Below, piece by piece: positions 1-10,882 of a DNA stretch of 64,000 nt (its first letter is position 1; the number at the start of each line of letters is the position of its first letter). The translations under genes were made by a program, and so were the position numbers. The stretch is from assembly GCF_000227135.1 (NCBI RefSeq), contig NC_018251.1, positions 722,082 through 786,081 on the forward strand. The letters run 5' to 3'. Source of the DNA: Leishmania donovani (taxonomy: Eukaryota > Euglenozoa > Kinetoplastea > Trypanosomatida > Trypanosomatidae). The notes under the pieces were generated by a model. It ran no database searches, was not told where the DNA came from, and saw only the letters and a list, made by a program, of their open reading frames with translations.

Positions 1-2772
1 CAGCGTCTGCAGGAGGCACACCTGCGAGGAGCGCGACGGCGCTGGGGCCGGTACAACAGCTCCGCGGTAGAGGACCAAAATTGCCTCTTCCACATGCGCT
101 ATGTAGAGCGGCCGCTGCTGCGGCTGTGGCTGTTGCGACGACGGTTGTCGGTGCCGTTCCTGCGACGCGTTGCCGTTGCCGCCAGCTGCAGTTGATGTGC
201 CTAGTCGTACCGAAGCAGCACACGCGGCCGCACAGGCGCGGAAGTCCTCTGCATCTGCATCTGTATCCACATCTGCATCCGCACGGCGGCGGATGCGACC
301 GCCGTACGGGGCGGAGGGCGTCCTCTTGGAGTGAGGGACGATACCGGCGTCTGCGCGGCCGGCCAGCGCCGCCAGCGCATCGAGGGACGCCGGTGCGAGC
401 GCGTCACGTGAGCTTGCGCGTGCAGCTGCACCTGTACCACCAGAGAGCGGTGAGGCGCGGCAAATGTGCGTCATGGGAGAAGGAAGCACGCGTGCCGGGT
501 TCCATACGAGTTGCGTGAAATAAGACGTAAAGGCGGCTTGCGCCTGCCGCTCCGCCTCGGGCGTGGGCGCGAAAGACGCGTTGGAGAAAATGCGAGAGTG
601 GCAGAACGAGCTCTTGCCTGCAATCCCCTGATGAGAAGCAGGGCTCTTCGTAGTGCCGGGCTTGCTGTTGCTGCCGTTCGTGCCACGCTCTGCCGGCAAC
701 GCCTCCTCCTTGCCGTTTGCGAAGGAAAGCCGCTGCGGCTGCTGCGGGCAATGACCATGGGGGTCCGCGTGTGTCTGCTGACACGCCGCACGCGCCGCGC
801 GCAAATACGTCTGCAGGATGCCCCACAGCTCCTCCACCGCCTGATAGGACTGCACGAGGTAGCGAATGTCTTGGCGAAGCCCCAGCATACTCAATGTGAA
901 CAGAGAGGGATGAACGACGCGCCTCACCCAGTCGTATGGCGAGAGCGGCATCGTCGCGCCAGAACCGCTTCTGGGGTGTTTGCCACTCACCCCAACACCG
1001 CCGCCCGCTGACGCGGCCGCCACATGGCTGTCGAATACGGAGGCGAAGGCGTAGGCGAGTGACGGACGCCACAACATCAGCTGGCCGAGAAGCGCGGAGA
1101 GGGGCGGAGTCGGTGCGCCGTCGGCACTACAGGCCACCTCTTGCAGTAGTGCCGTACGAAGGCGACTCATGTCTGCCGCGTAACACTGCCACGCTTCCTG
1201 CGCTTCGCCTGGCGTTGGGGGGCGCCAGAGAACATGTGAAAGGTGCGCACGTGCAGAGACAGGCGCAGAGGGTGGCGATGACGACGGGCCAGCAGGACCC
1301 CTACCAGCGGCACCCGCTGCAGTGGCGTACAGCTGACTCTGTGCAGGAGCAAGCTCATGCAGCTCGGCATCCAGCGTCTGCAGCGCGCCTGTCATGCCAC
1401 GAACGGAGAGGTAGTCGCGCAGGACGGCCGTGACGCGCGTGTCGCGGAGTGTCTCTGGGGCCAGGGGCATTTGTCTGCCGCAGGATGCATTGACAGTGCG
1501 CACATCAGGCCGCTTTCCCTTCGTGTAGCGATGGGCTGCTGCCACCGTCGAGCCACCGCCCGAATGCTGCTCACTCGAGGGTGCGGCTGCACTCCGTCGA
1601 ATGTGCGACTCGCCCTCTTGCCCTGACATAAAAGTGGTGCAGCGTCCCACCGACTGGAGTGCCAACTCGCGCACGTACTTGGCCAGCGGGAACACAGGCA
1701 GCTGTCTCTGCTGCTGATGAGGCAGGGGCAACTCACCCCTTCGGAGAGGCACGTCTTGACTCAGGCACTGCGCACCGCTGTAAAATCGCACCACTACGTC
1801 AGTGGCTTGCTGTGGGCGTCGAGCGAGGCCAATGGCGAAGTAATAGCTGCCGTCCGCCAGTGAAGGCTCGAGTGGGAGGGTGGAGACGATGTCTTTGTTC
1901 ACCGTGAAGGCGAGCTGGTGGCGAACGAGGTCGATAAGGCAACCGACGTGATCACCGAAGTTCACGCGACTGCCACCAGCCCCGCTGCGCCCGTCATCCG
2001 GCAGCTTCACGGCGTCCCCGTCCTCGTAGCCGTTCTTGACGATCAGGCGCTGTGCCACATAGAAGCCAACGCTGTTTTCCGCTTCCCCGGGCAGGCTGTA
2101 CCACTCCAGGGATCGCTGGCAGACCCCCAGCACCAGCGCCGGTAGCGTCGGCTTGCTGGTAGCGCTAGCCGTCGGCGACACGGCGGAGTTGTCACGATGC
2201 GCATTTCGTTCTGCGGCACCGGCGCCGGCGGCGTCGGCCGCCTGCTGCACCGATGGCCACGTGACGACACACTCCATAAACACCACCGCCGCCTGTGATA
2301 TGGCAGGTGCGTTGCTCTTTACATGGAAGCAATCTGAGGACCCGGTCGTGCGGCGGTGCAGCTGCTGCTCCATCTCTTTGAATGAGAGGGCGGGCCTCGC
2401 GGCGAGGTGCAGCACGCAGCCCGTCTCCTTTGCCACGTTGCTGTGAGTGCGCCGCCTCTGTGCGCGGTGTGGCAGCGCGCAGAGACGCTCTTTGTTGGCC
2501 GGCGAGGGGCTTGACGGTGTGTGTCGCGCTACATCGTCGCCGTCGCCGGGGGACGCAGACATGTGTGCCGCTGCTTCGGTGCTCGACTGCTGGTGCTGCC
2601 GCTGCGGCGTTGCTGACGCGGATCCATCGGTATCGTCGTTGCCCAGCAAGAGGTCCTGAGTGAGGTATGCTGCGGCGGCGTCCGCGGTCGTGTTGCTGTG
2701 GCGCAGCTCTGCAGAAAGAGCGCCAACGTTCATGAACGCTGGCGCGAGCAGCTCCCAGCCTGAGTAGAACAT
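1..2772 (-). CDS. SPRY-LisH domain protein, RanBPM-like (3' end outside window)
   Basis: One frame stays open for 924 codons from the ATG at 2772 to the left edge with no stop, so the C-terminus is missing. A SPRY domain lies at about residues 160-350: the segment GDHVGCLIDLVRHQLAFTVN matches the SPRY core, and GYEDGD precedes it. A LisH-like helix pair follows at about 447-472 (VLRDYLSVRGMTGALQTLDA). SPRY followed by LisH is the order in RanBPM/Gid1, the scaffold of the CTLH/GID ubiquitin ligase. The CTLH and CRA parts, if present, would lie downstream and could not be fully checked. A short Asp/Ala-rich repeat (DADVDTDADA) is encoded near 250-282. The start is the first ATG after a strong pyrimidine tract. 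Domain calls are from reading the sequence; assignment to the GID complex is inference. Confidence 0.75.
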   Translation of the reverse strand, partial: MFYSGWELLAPAFMNVGALSAELRHSNTTADAAAAYLTQDLLLGNDDTDGSASATPQRQHQQSSTEAAAHMSASPGDGDDVARHTPSSPSPANKERLCALPHRAQRRRTHSNVAKETGCVLHLAARPALSFKEMEQQLHRRTTGSSDCFHVKSNAPAISQAAVVFMECVVTWPSVQQAADAAGAGAAERNAHRDNSAVSPTASATSKPTLPALVLGVCQRSLEWYSLPGEAENSVGFYVAQRLIVKNGYEDGDAVKLPDDGRSGAGGSRVNFGDHVGCLIDLVRHQLAFTVNKDIVSTLPLEPSLADGSYYFAIGLARRPQQATDVVVRFYSGAQCLSQDVPLRRGELPLPHQQQRQLPVFPLAKYVRELALQSVGRCTTFMSGQEGESHIRRSAAAPSSEQHSGGGSTVAAAHRYTKGKRPDVRTVNASCGRQMPLAPETLRDTRVTAVLRDYLSVRGMTGALQTLDAELHELAPAQSQLYATAAGAAGRGPAGPSSSPPSAPVSARAHLSHVLWRPPTPGEAQEAWQCYAADMSRLRTALLQEVACSADGAPTPPLSALLGQLMLWRPSLAYAFASVFDSHVAAASAGGGVGVSGKHPRSGSGATMPLSPYDWVRRVVHPSLFTLSMLGLRQDIRYLVQSYQAVEELWGILQTYLRAARAACQQTHADPHGHCPQQPQRLSFANGKEEALPAERGTNGSNSKPGTTKSPASHQGIAGKSSFCHSRIFSNASFAPTPEAERQAQAAFTSYFTQLVWNPARVLPSPMTHICRASPLSGGTGAAARASSRDALAPASLDALAALAGRADAGIVPHSKRTPSAPYGGRIRRRADADVDTDADAEDFRACAAACAASVRLGTSTAAGGNGNASQERHRQPSSQQPQPQQRPLYIAHVEEAILVLYRGAVVPAPAPSRSSQVCLLQTL

Positions 2773-2775
2773 CGG

Positions 2776-2862
2776 ATGGGTAAAGGGAAGGTTGGGAGGA
2801 CAAAGAGAGGGGAAGGGGAGAGAAAAAGGAAAAGACACAGGCAAGAGAGAGAGAGAGAGGCA
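2776..2862 (-). promoter_or_regulatory. Polypyrimidine tract, likely trans-splicing signal for the SPRY gene
   Basis: On the minus strand this is an almost pure C/T stretch directly upstream of the ATG at 2772, including a CT-dinucleotide run. Trypanosomatid mRNAs are made by spliced-leader trans-splicing at an AG following such a tract. The tract ends only a few bases before the ATG, so the exact AG used is uncertain and could lie upstream. Confidence 0.45.
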
Positions 2863-4942
2863 GCCGTGCCCTCAACGAGTGAAAGAAGCAGCGCAGATAG
2901 CGTGAGCACACGTACATACATCAACTTTCCCTTGCCTCCGTCTGTGCGCACTCGGAGTGTGGTGGTGGGCAGTGGGCAGTGGGCAATGGGCAGCGTGTGC
3001 GTGTGGGGAGTTCGACAACGCTGCCGCTATGACAGTCCAAGCCGTCAAAAAGTCGAGAAAGAGGGAGGGGAGAAGCAGGAGCAGCACGCGCTGCCGGTGA
3101 GCAGAGGCGAAGTGCGGAAGCACGCACGAAGAAACGTGTGAGCGAAAACGAAAAAAAAAAGGATCAACACGAGAGTGGCGAGTGAGGGGTAGACGGCACC
3201 AGAGGCAGCAGTGTGTGGAGGAATATAGGATGGATGGATACTGAGCCGCGATGCGTGGAGCACAGACACGCGCGCGGGCCACAAGAAAAGGGCCCACACC
3301 CGTAGTCGGGGCCAAAGACGAACAACGGGAGGGGTGGGGGTGAGGTGGGAGAAGCGACAACAACAATCCAGCAGCAGAATGATCGTAGGGAAAAGGGGCA
3401 GGGAAGAAAACAGCAGCAGCAGCAAATGGACGTTTCGCAGAGCACCGAGCGCGGCAAGAGAGATGAGCCAGGCGGCAGTGAGGGAAGGGCGACAGCGGCG
3501 TTCTTCCTCGTCCTCCTCTCTCCCCCTCCTCCCGCTCCACTAGTGTTGTCGCAAGCCGAGAACGGAGAGGAGACGAAACAAAAACACAAAACAAAGGGAA
3601 AGGGACACTTCGTTAACCGAATAGCCGCGCGCCTTTCCCTGTCTTCCTCTCTCGTGCCCACGCGTCCTCACGTAGACCTCCTCTTTCACTGGCGCTCTTA
3701 ACGCGTTTGTGTGTGTCTGCGGCGGAGGCAGTGCTGTGAAAGGAAAGCAGGCAGGCGTGAAGAGTTTGAAAAGAACGGAGAGAGCTGTCGGCGGCTGTAT
3801 CGGGGATGGCAGGAGGTAGAGACAGGCGAAGTGCGGAAGGGTATGATGGGTAATGCGTAGCTAGAGGTTCTGCCACTAGGACGAGAAGGGTTTGAGAAGC
3901 TGCGCGTGTTTTGGTGAGTGTGAGGATGATGAGGGCACCGCGAGCGACAAACTCGACATAGAAGAAGAGAAGGAGGACAAAATCAGGAGCTCAGGGTAGC
4001 GAGTGAAGATGTATCGCAGGGCCGTTCGGGGGTGGGCAGATGGGTGGAGGGTAACGATGGGCGGTAGCGCCATTGCATCAACAACCTTCAGCCCACTTTC
4101 TCTTACTTTGAGCCGTGGACCACGCGCGCATCGGGATCGCCTAGGAAGAGGGAGCAGGAAGGCGGGGGGGGGGCGGCATGCGCGTGTGGCGACTCCACAG
4201 CGCCCCAGTGAGCAGCAGTAGCAGCATCGGGAGCTGAAGAAGCAAAAGGCAGACCCACAGAGTGAGAGTGGCAGGCTGAGGAGTGAAGGCCCGTGCACAG
4301 CGAAACGCCCCTCTTCTCCTCACCCGCCCATCTCTGTGCGACATTACAGCGGCGCAGTGGCGTAGCCTTTACTTCCGACGGCGCGTTCACCTGCTGTGGT
4401 GTCGTTGGTGCCTTTCGCTGTCTTCGCTTCAACAGGTTCGTCGGTTTAGAAGAGAAGATCCATGCAGGGGAAAACGAGAAACACGCAACACAAGAGAGAT
4501 CAAGACGCCGTCGAGCACACACACACACACACAGAGAGGGAGAGGGGCAGACGGAAACATCGAGGAAAGATCAGCGCGGAGCGAACACAGACAAGTTGCA
4601 CACATATATACGGACACGAAAACGCCAAACAGTACCACACACACATATGGACACAATGAGATAAGGCGGCAGGGAAAAGGGTAGATGAGACCAAACAAGC
4701 AAACACACAATGTGGGGCGTCACAGCGTCGCCGAGCGTCGGAGACGCGTGGAGACAAGAGGGACAGTTCCGGTTTTTTTGTTGATTTTCTTTTGTGGGTA
4801 GAGCGCGCGCCTCCCTCCTTCGACGGTCGGGAAGACGGGGATGGGGGTGGGGGTGGAGAGGAGGAGGAGGGAGAGGGGGAGGGTCAAACACGCACACACG
4901 CATATGAATACACATAGAGAAAGGGTAAAAAATCGTCTTGGG

Positions 4943-5116
4943 CGCGTGCCCGTTTTTTTTTCGCTGCCGCACACAACGTGAGGTCAAAGGCCGCTGTGCC
5001 CACACGCCGTGCCACACGCCACCCATCGCGTGGTGCAAAGCAGCCGTAGGCACACGCGCTACAGCGATGCGCCGACTCAGCCATCGGAGCACGGCCCCTG
5101 CCTCAAACTCTGCCCG
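4943..5116 (-). repeat. SIDER-like dispersed repeat, copy A (cut by gap)
   Basis: About 170 bases nearly identical to segments at 19217-19394 and 36558-36714. On the minus strand the element reads from the gap into an A-rich run (complement of the T-run at 4953-4961) followed by CGGGCA. An A-rich 3' end, sense orientation and location downstream of a stop codon fit Leishmania SIDER retroposons, degenerate short elements of about 550 bp found in 3' UTRs. The 5' part is lost in the N gap. Family assignment is inference; the repetition is seen directly. Confidence 0.65.
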
Positions 5117-5516
5117 NNNNNNNNNNNNNNNNNNNNNNNNNNNNNNNNNNNNNNNNNNNNNNNNNNNNNNNNNNNNNNNNNNNNNNNNNNNNNNNNNNNN
5201 NNNNNNNNNNNNNNNNNNNNNNNNNNNNNNNNNNNNNNNNNNNNNNNNNNNNNNNNNNNNNNNNNNNNNNNNNNNNNNNNNNNNNNNNNNNNNNNNNNNN
5301 NNNNNNNNNNNNNNNNNNNNNNNNNNNNNNNNNNNNNNNNNNNNNNNNNNNNNNNNNNNNNNNNNNNNNNNNNNNNNNNNNNNNNNNNNNNNNNNNNNNN
5401 NNNNNNNNNNNNNNNNNNNNNNNNNNNNNNNNNNNNNNNNNNNNNNNNNNNNNNNNNNNNNNNNNNNNNNNNNNNNNNNNNNNNNNNNNNNNNNNNNNNN
5501 NNNNNNNNNNNNNNNN
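5117..5516. other. Assembly gap, 400 N
   Basis: Unsequenced run. It begins inside a repeat that has two other copies in this window, so repeat collapse is the likely reason. Any open frame spanning it is meaningless. Confidence 0.99.
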
Positions 5517-7135
5517 AGACACGATGGGCAGACAAACATGCAGGGGGGAGGTGGTGGCGGCGGCGGCGGCGGCGGCGGAAAGGGAGAAGCGAAACGAAAA
5601 AAAACCAATGCGGCCAATAAAGGAGGAGTGGGGCGCAGAAGCGGAACACAAAGAAGGAAGGCGATGAAGGGATGGAACACGCACACGCGCACGCACACAA
5701 ACGCGCGCGAGCAGAAAAAAAATGGGGAAAACATGAAGAGAGCGTGGCCCGTTTGAACACGGCTTGTCGCCACCGCGACAACACAAACACACAAAAGCCA
5801 AACACGAGGTGGGAGGGGGGAGCGCTTGCAAGCGCTGCAAGAGGAGACAAGAGAAAATAGAGGCGAAGGGAAAAAGGTGTGCGAGAGACGAGTGAATGGG
5901 GATGGGGTGGGTTGGAGGAGGGAGAGAGGAAGGGAAAGGGTTGGGCCTGCACACTGACCAACACGCCAACGAACATACATTAAAAATACACACTCTCACA
6001 AATACAAGAGAAAACAAAGAGAGAAGGGCATGGACTGTACATGTATGTTGTGTTTTTTTTTTGTAGTGCCGCGTCACCAGAGAGGAGGAGGAGGGAAGGG
6101 GGAGGGGAGGCAACGAAGGTTAGGGGCGACGGAAGAGAAAAGGGTTCTCTGCGTGTGTATGTGGAAACACACACACACAAACGAGCCGCTGCTTCCCTCC
6201 AGTCTTCTCCCATACACATACCACCTTCTCCAGCCCCTTCCTCTCTTTTCTTCACCAGCACGCACGCATTCGGACGGTGGCAGAGACGTTGGAATGGGGC
6301 GGGGATAGAAGGTAAAAGGGGGTTGCCAACAGGTCGGAGCAGGGTGAAGAAGAGGAGCTACGGCAACCACACATGAACGCACGCACAGATGGGGGGGGGA
6401 TACGTGTATGAATGGAGAAGAGAAAGGAAAGCAACCAGTGCAGATAATGACAACAGCATCAACGGTGCCACAACTCCCGGCTAGTGATGCGGCGGGAGGG
6501 ATGGAGAGAGCGGGTAAGAGACGTGAAGAGAGGGGAGACTGAGGGTGCAGTGGTAGTAGCTCTTCCCACAAATACAACGAGAAAGGAAAGAGAGAAGGAA
6601 ACAATGCCGAAAACAATCAAATACAATCAGGAAAGAGAAATCGTGTACAGTACAGCAAAGTACAAAAAGCTACGCTGTTGCTATTGCTGTGTGTGCGTGT
6701 TGGCCATCAGGCGAATGCTGAAGGTTGCGGTAAAACAGCAGAAGTGAACGAAATAAAACTTAAAACAGAAAAACAGAAAACCGACAAAAAAGACCTTGAA
6801 GAGGAAAACGAACTGTTTGGGAGATAGCAAACATCATACACGAACTACAAGCGAAACCATCAATCACCCCCCTCCCTTCCACGCACACATCCTTGCCACC
6901 CGAGTCGACGACAGCAGACGGCACATTACACAGCCACGATTTCGACAGAGAGACAACGCGAGAGAGAGAGAATGAGAAGGCGGACGCAAAGGAGAGGGGA
7001 GGAGGGGGAGGGTGAAGTGGCGGTAATGATGACCCAAACGCAACAAAGCAGTGAAACGAGAGGACAAAAAAAGGGAGAGAGGGAAGAAAAATAAGGACAC
7101 CGAAACGCCCTTCTTTACACATACGCGCGTACGAC

Positions 7136-7160
7136 GATATATATATATATACATATATAT
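7136..7160. repeat. TA-rich microsatellite
   Basis: Alternating AT interrupted once by AC, within the long spacer. Simple repeat; no function evident. Confidence 0.9.
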
Positions 7161-8012
7161 CTGTACAGAAATATAGAAACATACAGGACCGACGAACGGA
7201 CAGACAGGGAGGCACTCAGGCGCGTGCGCACACGCGTGAAAGGAGAACAATAAATACACAACAGAAACGAGTTGAAAGCCTAAATAAAAGAGAGTAAAGC
7301 GGAGGAGGGAGAAAAGTGCATATGTGCGATAGGTGAGACACACAGACGCAAGCACACGCGGCGATGGGGACAGGGAAGTGGGTGACCACGACAGAGCCGA
7401 GCCGTGAGAGAGGGAGAGGGGGGAGGGGTGGTGTGATGCGTCACGATACCGATATCGAGAGAAGAAAAGAGCGCCGCAACACACACACACACAGGCACAT
7501 GCATAGAGAGCAGATACCCCCCTCTCCTCCACTCGCTAAAATGGCGAAAGAAAAAAATGAAGGCAGCAGACGCCGCCGTGAATTCATATCGCGTCCTGCA
7601 TTAACTGAGCTCTCTCTCTGGCCACAGCTCACGGACTCTCCCGCTCCTCCCCTCGTGTTCACCCTCTAGCCCCTCACTCGAGAACCACACCTACAGCGCC
7701 ATCGCCCGCTCTAACTTGACAAAGGTCCCCTCTTTCTTTTTTTCCTGACAAGGAAGGAGGGCGGCGGCGGGGGGGGGGCTTTCGTTTGTGTTTTGCATCA
7801 TCTCTGCATATGCCTGCCCTTTTTCTGATCGTCGCACCTTACTGGGCCCGCCCAGTGCGGCTGCTCAACGCATCTGCGCATCGGTGCTTCGCTCACAGCA
7901 TTGCATCAGCACCTAACATTGGCTCTGCACTTTTTCTTGTTCGAACGTCGATTCCGCACCAGCGTGAGTCGAGGAGGGGTGAGGACGGCACGGGCCCTTT
8001 TCGGGGTGGTTT

Positions 8013-10808
8013 TCAGGGAATGCTCAGCACCCGCGTCCCGCTTGCGAACTCCGCCGATGGTGCCTTGCTGCCACTCGTGGCCCCGCTGCCACCGCCGCCA
8101 GCACTTCTGGCACTGCTGCCACTCCCGTAGCCGTTGGCTGGAACGGATCCTCTACCGCCACCACCACCACCTCCTCTCACTCCGCTGCGAATATAGTGGT
8201 GCCCGGCAGCGCCGCCGCTGCCATCGGTGTACTTCCCACCAGCCTCAACTCCTGTCGCAGTCGAGCCGTCCGCTGCGGATGATGGCTTGCTCGATAGTAG
8301 TGCTCGCTGCGCGGCTACCGAGGTGTCGACGCTGTAGGCGCCGCTACTGCTGCGCCCTTGCTGCTGTGATTGCGGGGACGGCGCCCGAGGGGGAGCAGGG
8401 GTGGCGACGGCCGGCGTGTTCAGCAACATTTTGTTAGTGTTGCTGCTGTTCGTGTTGCTCTCCAGTCTCAATGCCGCGCCGTTCCCACTGTGGCTTACAT
8501 CCGCTACGTGGTCTGCGGCCTCGTGCGAAGTCGACGGCGGCGGTGCGCTGCTTTCTACAGCGCCGTTCGCGCTCGCTGTGCTCGACAGGCGCACGCTCGA
8601 CGGCATCTGCATGTATGCCGCCGGCAGCTGCACCAGGTGAGCGTAGTTGTTGAACTCCTTCGGCGAGAGGAAGAAGTCGAAGTTCATGAGCTTGAGAAAC
8701 TCCGACTCTAACTCGTTCATGTCCTGCACCGGCACGCTGAAAACAGACGCGAAGTTCTTGTTGTTGACGCTGCGGAGGTCGACAACCTTGCTGGCAACAC
8801 GCACGGCGGCGACAAGCAGCTTCTCGATGTTGCGCGCCGTAAGCAGAAGTCGTGGATGCCGGAGACACAGCCGGTCCAGGTAGATTACGGATGCTAGAAG
8901 GGTGCTGACGGAGATGTACGTGTACTCTGCGAAGCGCGTCAGCAGCGCCACGTACGACCCACTGGGCCGCTCTGACTGAAAGAGATGAAACCCGTGCGGA
9001 CACACCTCATAGGGGAGCGAGCGCATCCGCTCACGCGTGCCTGCGTTCGCCGCGGCTGCGCCGGCAGCAGGTTGTGACTCGCGCAGCAGCTCTAGTAGCA
9101 GACGTTCGTTCTGCTGTGTCACACACTCCATGGCGTCTGCAATGGACGGCACGAGCTGCACGAACTCTGGTTTGTACTTCTCTAGGAGAATGTCGATCTC
9201 GCCGACGCTGCGCGATGTTGGCCGAATGGGGCGCAGCGGACGTTCGCAGGGCGTCAGCTGCAGCGGCACACGCATCTGGCGCGCCGCCATCGCCTCATCG
9301 CGATAGCGGTGGTGCTCGCGATTTACCGGGAAGCGCAGCGAGTCGCAGAAGTACGCGCGCCTGTCCAGCTCATACGAGATGGGCGAAAAACCGTATTGAA
9401 TCGGCGCAGGCTCTGGCGTGCCATAGTGCAGCGCGAGCGACTCCATAAATATGTCCGGTTCGTAGTCGAGGATGTCGTTCTCCTGGTGAGCGTAGTTGTC
9501 CTTTATCCACTTCCAAAGTTCGTCGCCAAGGGGCTGCACGCTGGTATAGGATAGGAAGCGGTTGCGCGGCGAGATAGCGCTCAAGTCGGGGCCAAGTTCG
9601 GCGCAGAGGTTGCGGATGAGCGACATCTCGCGCCCAGTGTACTCGGCGGCAAGCGTTTCGGCATCCGTACGCACCCAGGAGCTGCTCTGCGGGATGGGCG
9701 GGTACATGGCGCAAATTCGACGGATGCGGCGCACAAAGAAGCTAGGGCACACCTCCAGCAGCAGGCCGCGGTAGATGGAGGACTCGCTCGCGCCGGTAGA
9801 GAGCTGCTCCACAAAGTCACGAAGCCGAACTGGACGTTCGCTGCGGACAGCATTCAGCTGCTCTTCCGTGTCCGCTGTGTGAAAGCGGCGTAGGCGCTCA
9901 TAGTCATTGCACAGGCGCTCCGCCGCGTCTGCGATCGCCGTTGGGGCAAACGCCGTCACCTCACGCAGATCGTCGGCTGCGTGTGGCAGCTCCATCGTGC
10001 AGGAGAGATGCCCCACCGTCAGCCCAACGAAGCGGTTGACAAGCTTGTGGCGCATCACTTCCCCGTCAGCGGCGGCGAAGGTGCTGATAGTGCCTGGGAT
10101 GGATCGGTCCGCCCACGATGGCGTAATCCAGCGCACGGCAGAGGAGTCGTGACGGCGCTGTCGTGCGCCCACCATCACCTCGACGATGACTTTAAGATCT
10201 GAGCGTGTGGGGTAGCGCAGGACGATCTGGTTCGGCGGCATGGCACTGGACAAGGTGGTCGTTGAGGTCCTCAGCTTGAGGCTACTGGGGCTCCTGAGGT
10301 TGACGTCCTGGTCCTCGTCGACACTCTCACCGAACGCGAGGCGAGGCTTGGGAGGAACGGCGCCACCAGCGCGCGCGTCACTCTCAAAGTGTAGAGGCAT
10401 CTTACCAGTGCTGCTCGCCACCCCTGGCGCGGTGAGCGTGGTGTTCACCGCAAGCGAGTCCAAGAAGTTGCTCGGCATGCTGTTCGCGAAGGACGCAGCG
10501 CCGTGCGGTGTCGACGATCGCGCGAAGGAGAGGCCGCATGGCGGTGGCGCTGACTCGAAGTCCAGAACAAAGCGGTCGTGCTTGAAGATGATAGAGGACG
10601 GCGAGAAGGTGACATGCTGTTCCGGCAAGTCCAGCTTGCAGAAACGCTTGTTCTCCGAGTAGTACTTCGCCGTCGGCTTCAGCACGAGCTCGACACTTTC
10701 GCGGCGTGAGTGGAGCGAGACGAGGTCGCGTGGAATGTCGAAGAGGGTGTGGAGCGTAAGCACCATGCTCTTACACTCCAGCTTGTGCTCTGCGCCAAGG
10801 GACGCCAT
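8013..10808 (-). CDS. PHO80-like cyclin with long N-terminal extension (931 aa)
   Basis: The cyclin box lies at about residues 610-725. It contains YTYISVSTLLASVIYLDRLC, then a VASKVVDLRSVNNKNFASVF helix and an LxxLEsEFLKLMNF-type helix. This is the PHO80/P-type cyclin family, which in trypanosomatids includes the CYC2-type partners of CRK kinases. Upstream, about residues 360-400, is a segment containing YTGREMSLIRNLCAELGPDL, which resembles a Y-x-GREE...YGPE module common in trypanosomatid proteins. The C-terminus (about 735-931) is Ser/Gly-rich and probably disordered. The ATG at 10808 (MASLGAEHK) is chosen; the open frame continues 137 codons upstream, but that part is Pro/Ser-rich, starts at a non-obvious codon and overlaps a pyrimidine tract. 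Another cyclin gene lies upstream. The kinase partner cannot be told from sequence. Confidence 0.85.
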   Translation of the reverse strand: MASLGAEHKLECKSMVLTLHTLFDIPRDLVSLHSRRESVELVLKPTAKYYSENKRFCKLDLPEQHVTFSPSSIIFKHDRFVLDFESAPPPCGLSFARSSTPHGAASFANSMPSNFLDSLAVNTTLTAPGVASSTGKMPLHFESDARAGGAVPPKPRLAFGESVDEDQDVNLRSPSSLKLRTSTTTLSSAMPPNQIVLRYPTRSDLKVIVEVMVGARQRRHDSSAVRWITPSWADRSIPGTISTFAAADGEVMRHKLVNRFVGLTVGHLSCTMELPHAADDLREVTAFAPTAIADAAERLCNDYERLRRFHTADTEEQLNAVRSERPVRLRDFVEQLSTGASESSIYRGLLLEVCPSFFVRRIRRICAMYPPIPQSSSWVRTDAETLAAEYTGREMSLIRNLCAELGPDLSAISPRNRFLSYTSVQPLGDELWKWIKDNYAHQENDILDYEPDIFMESLALHYGTPEPAPIQYGFSPISYELDRRAYFCDSLRFPVNREHHRYRDEAMAARQMRVPLQLTPCERPLRPIRPTSRSVGEIDILLEKYKPEFVQLVPSIADAMECVTQQNERLLLELLRESQPAAGAAAANAGTRERMRSLPYEVCPHGFHLFQSERPSGSYVALLTRFAEYTYISVSTLLASVIYLDRLCLRHPRLLLTARNIEKLLVAAVRVASKVVDLRSVNNKNFASVFSVPVQDMNELESEFLKLMNFDFFLSPKEFNNYAHLVQLPAAYMQMPSSVRLSSTASANGAVESSAPPPSTSHEAADHVADVSHSGNGAALRLESNTNSSNTNKMLLNTPAVATPAPPRAPSPQSQQQGRSSSGAYSVDTSVAAQRALLSSKPSSAADGSTATGVEAGGKYTDGSGGAAGHHYIRSGVRGGGGGGGRGSVPANGYGSGSSARSAGGGGSGATSGSKAPSAEFASGTRVLSIP

Positions 10809-10882
10809 GGCGACAAGCTGGCGTTGATTCAGCGAAGGAAGAGTGGGCCAGCGAGCAGGGTGGTGGTTGTGGTGGTGCGGGA

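Larger units (their letters stand above)
2773..8012. other. Long intergenic region (5.2 kb) with repeat and gap
   Basis: No convincing gene. Open frames here translate to low-complexity Ser/Leu/Pro or Arg/Lys strings typical of purine/pyrimidine-biased spacers. It should contain the 3' UTR of the 931-aa cyclin gene (stop at 8013) and the 5' UTR of the SPRY gene. It holds a SIDER-like repeat next to a 400-base gap, a GGC run just after the gap (about 5551-5576) and a TA repeat near 7136-7160. Confidence 0.7.

Noticed and set aside
5551..5576. GGC triplet run as a coding poly-Gly tract
   Set aside because: Adjacent to a gap in a spacer with no supported gene on either strand; treated as a simple repeat.
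4571..5980. 469-codon minus-strand frame spanning the gap
   Set aside because: A third of it is N, and the rest is low-complexity Pro/Ser/Phe or repeat sequence.
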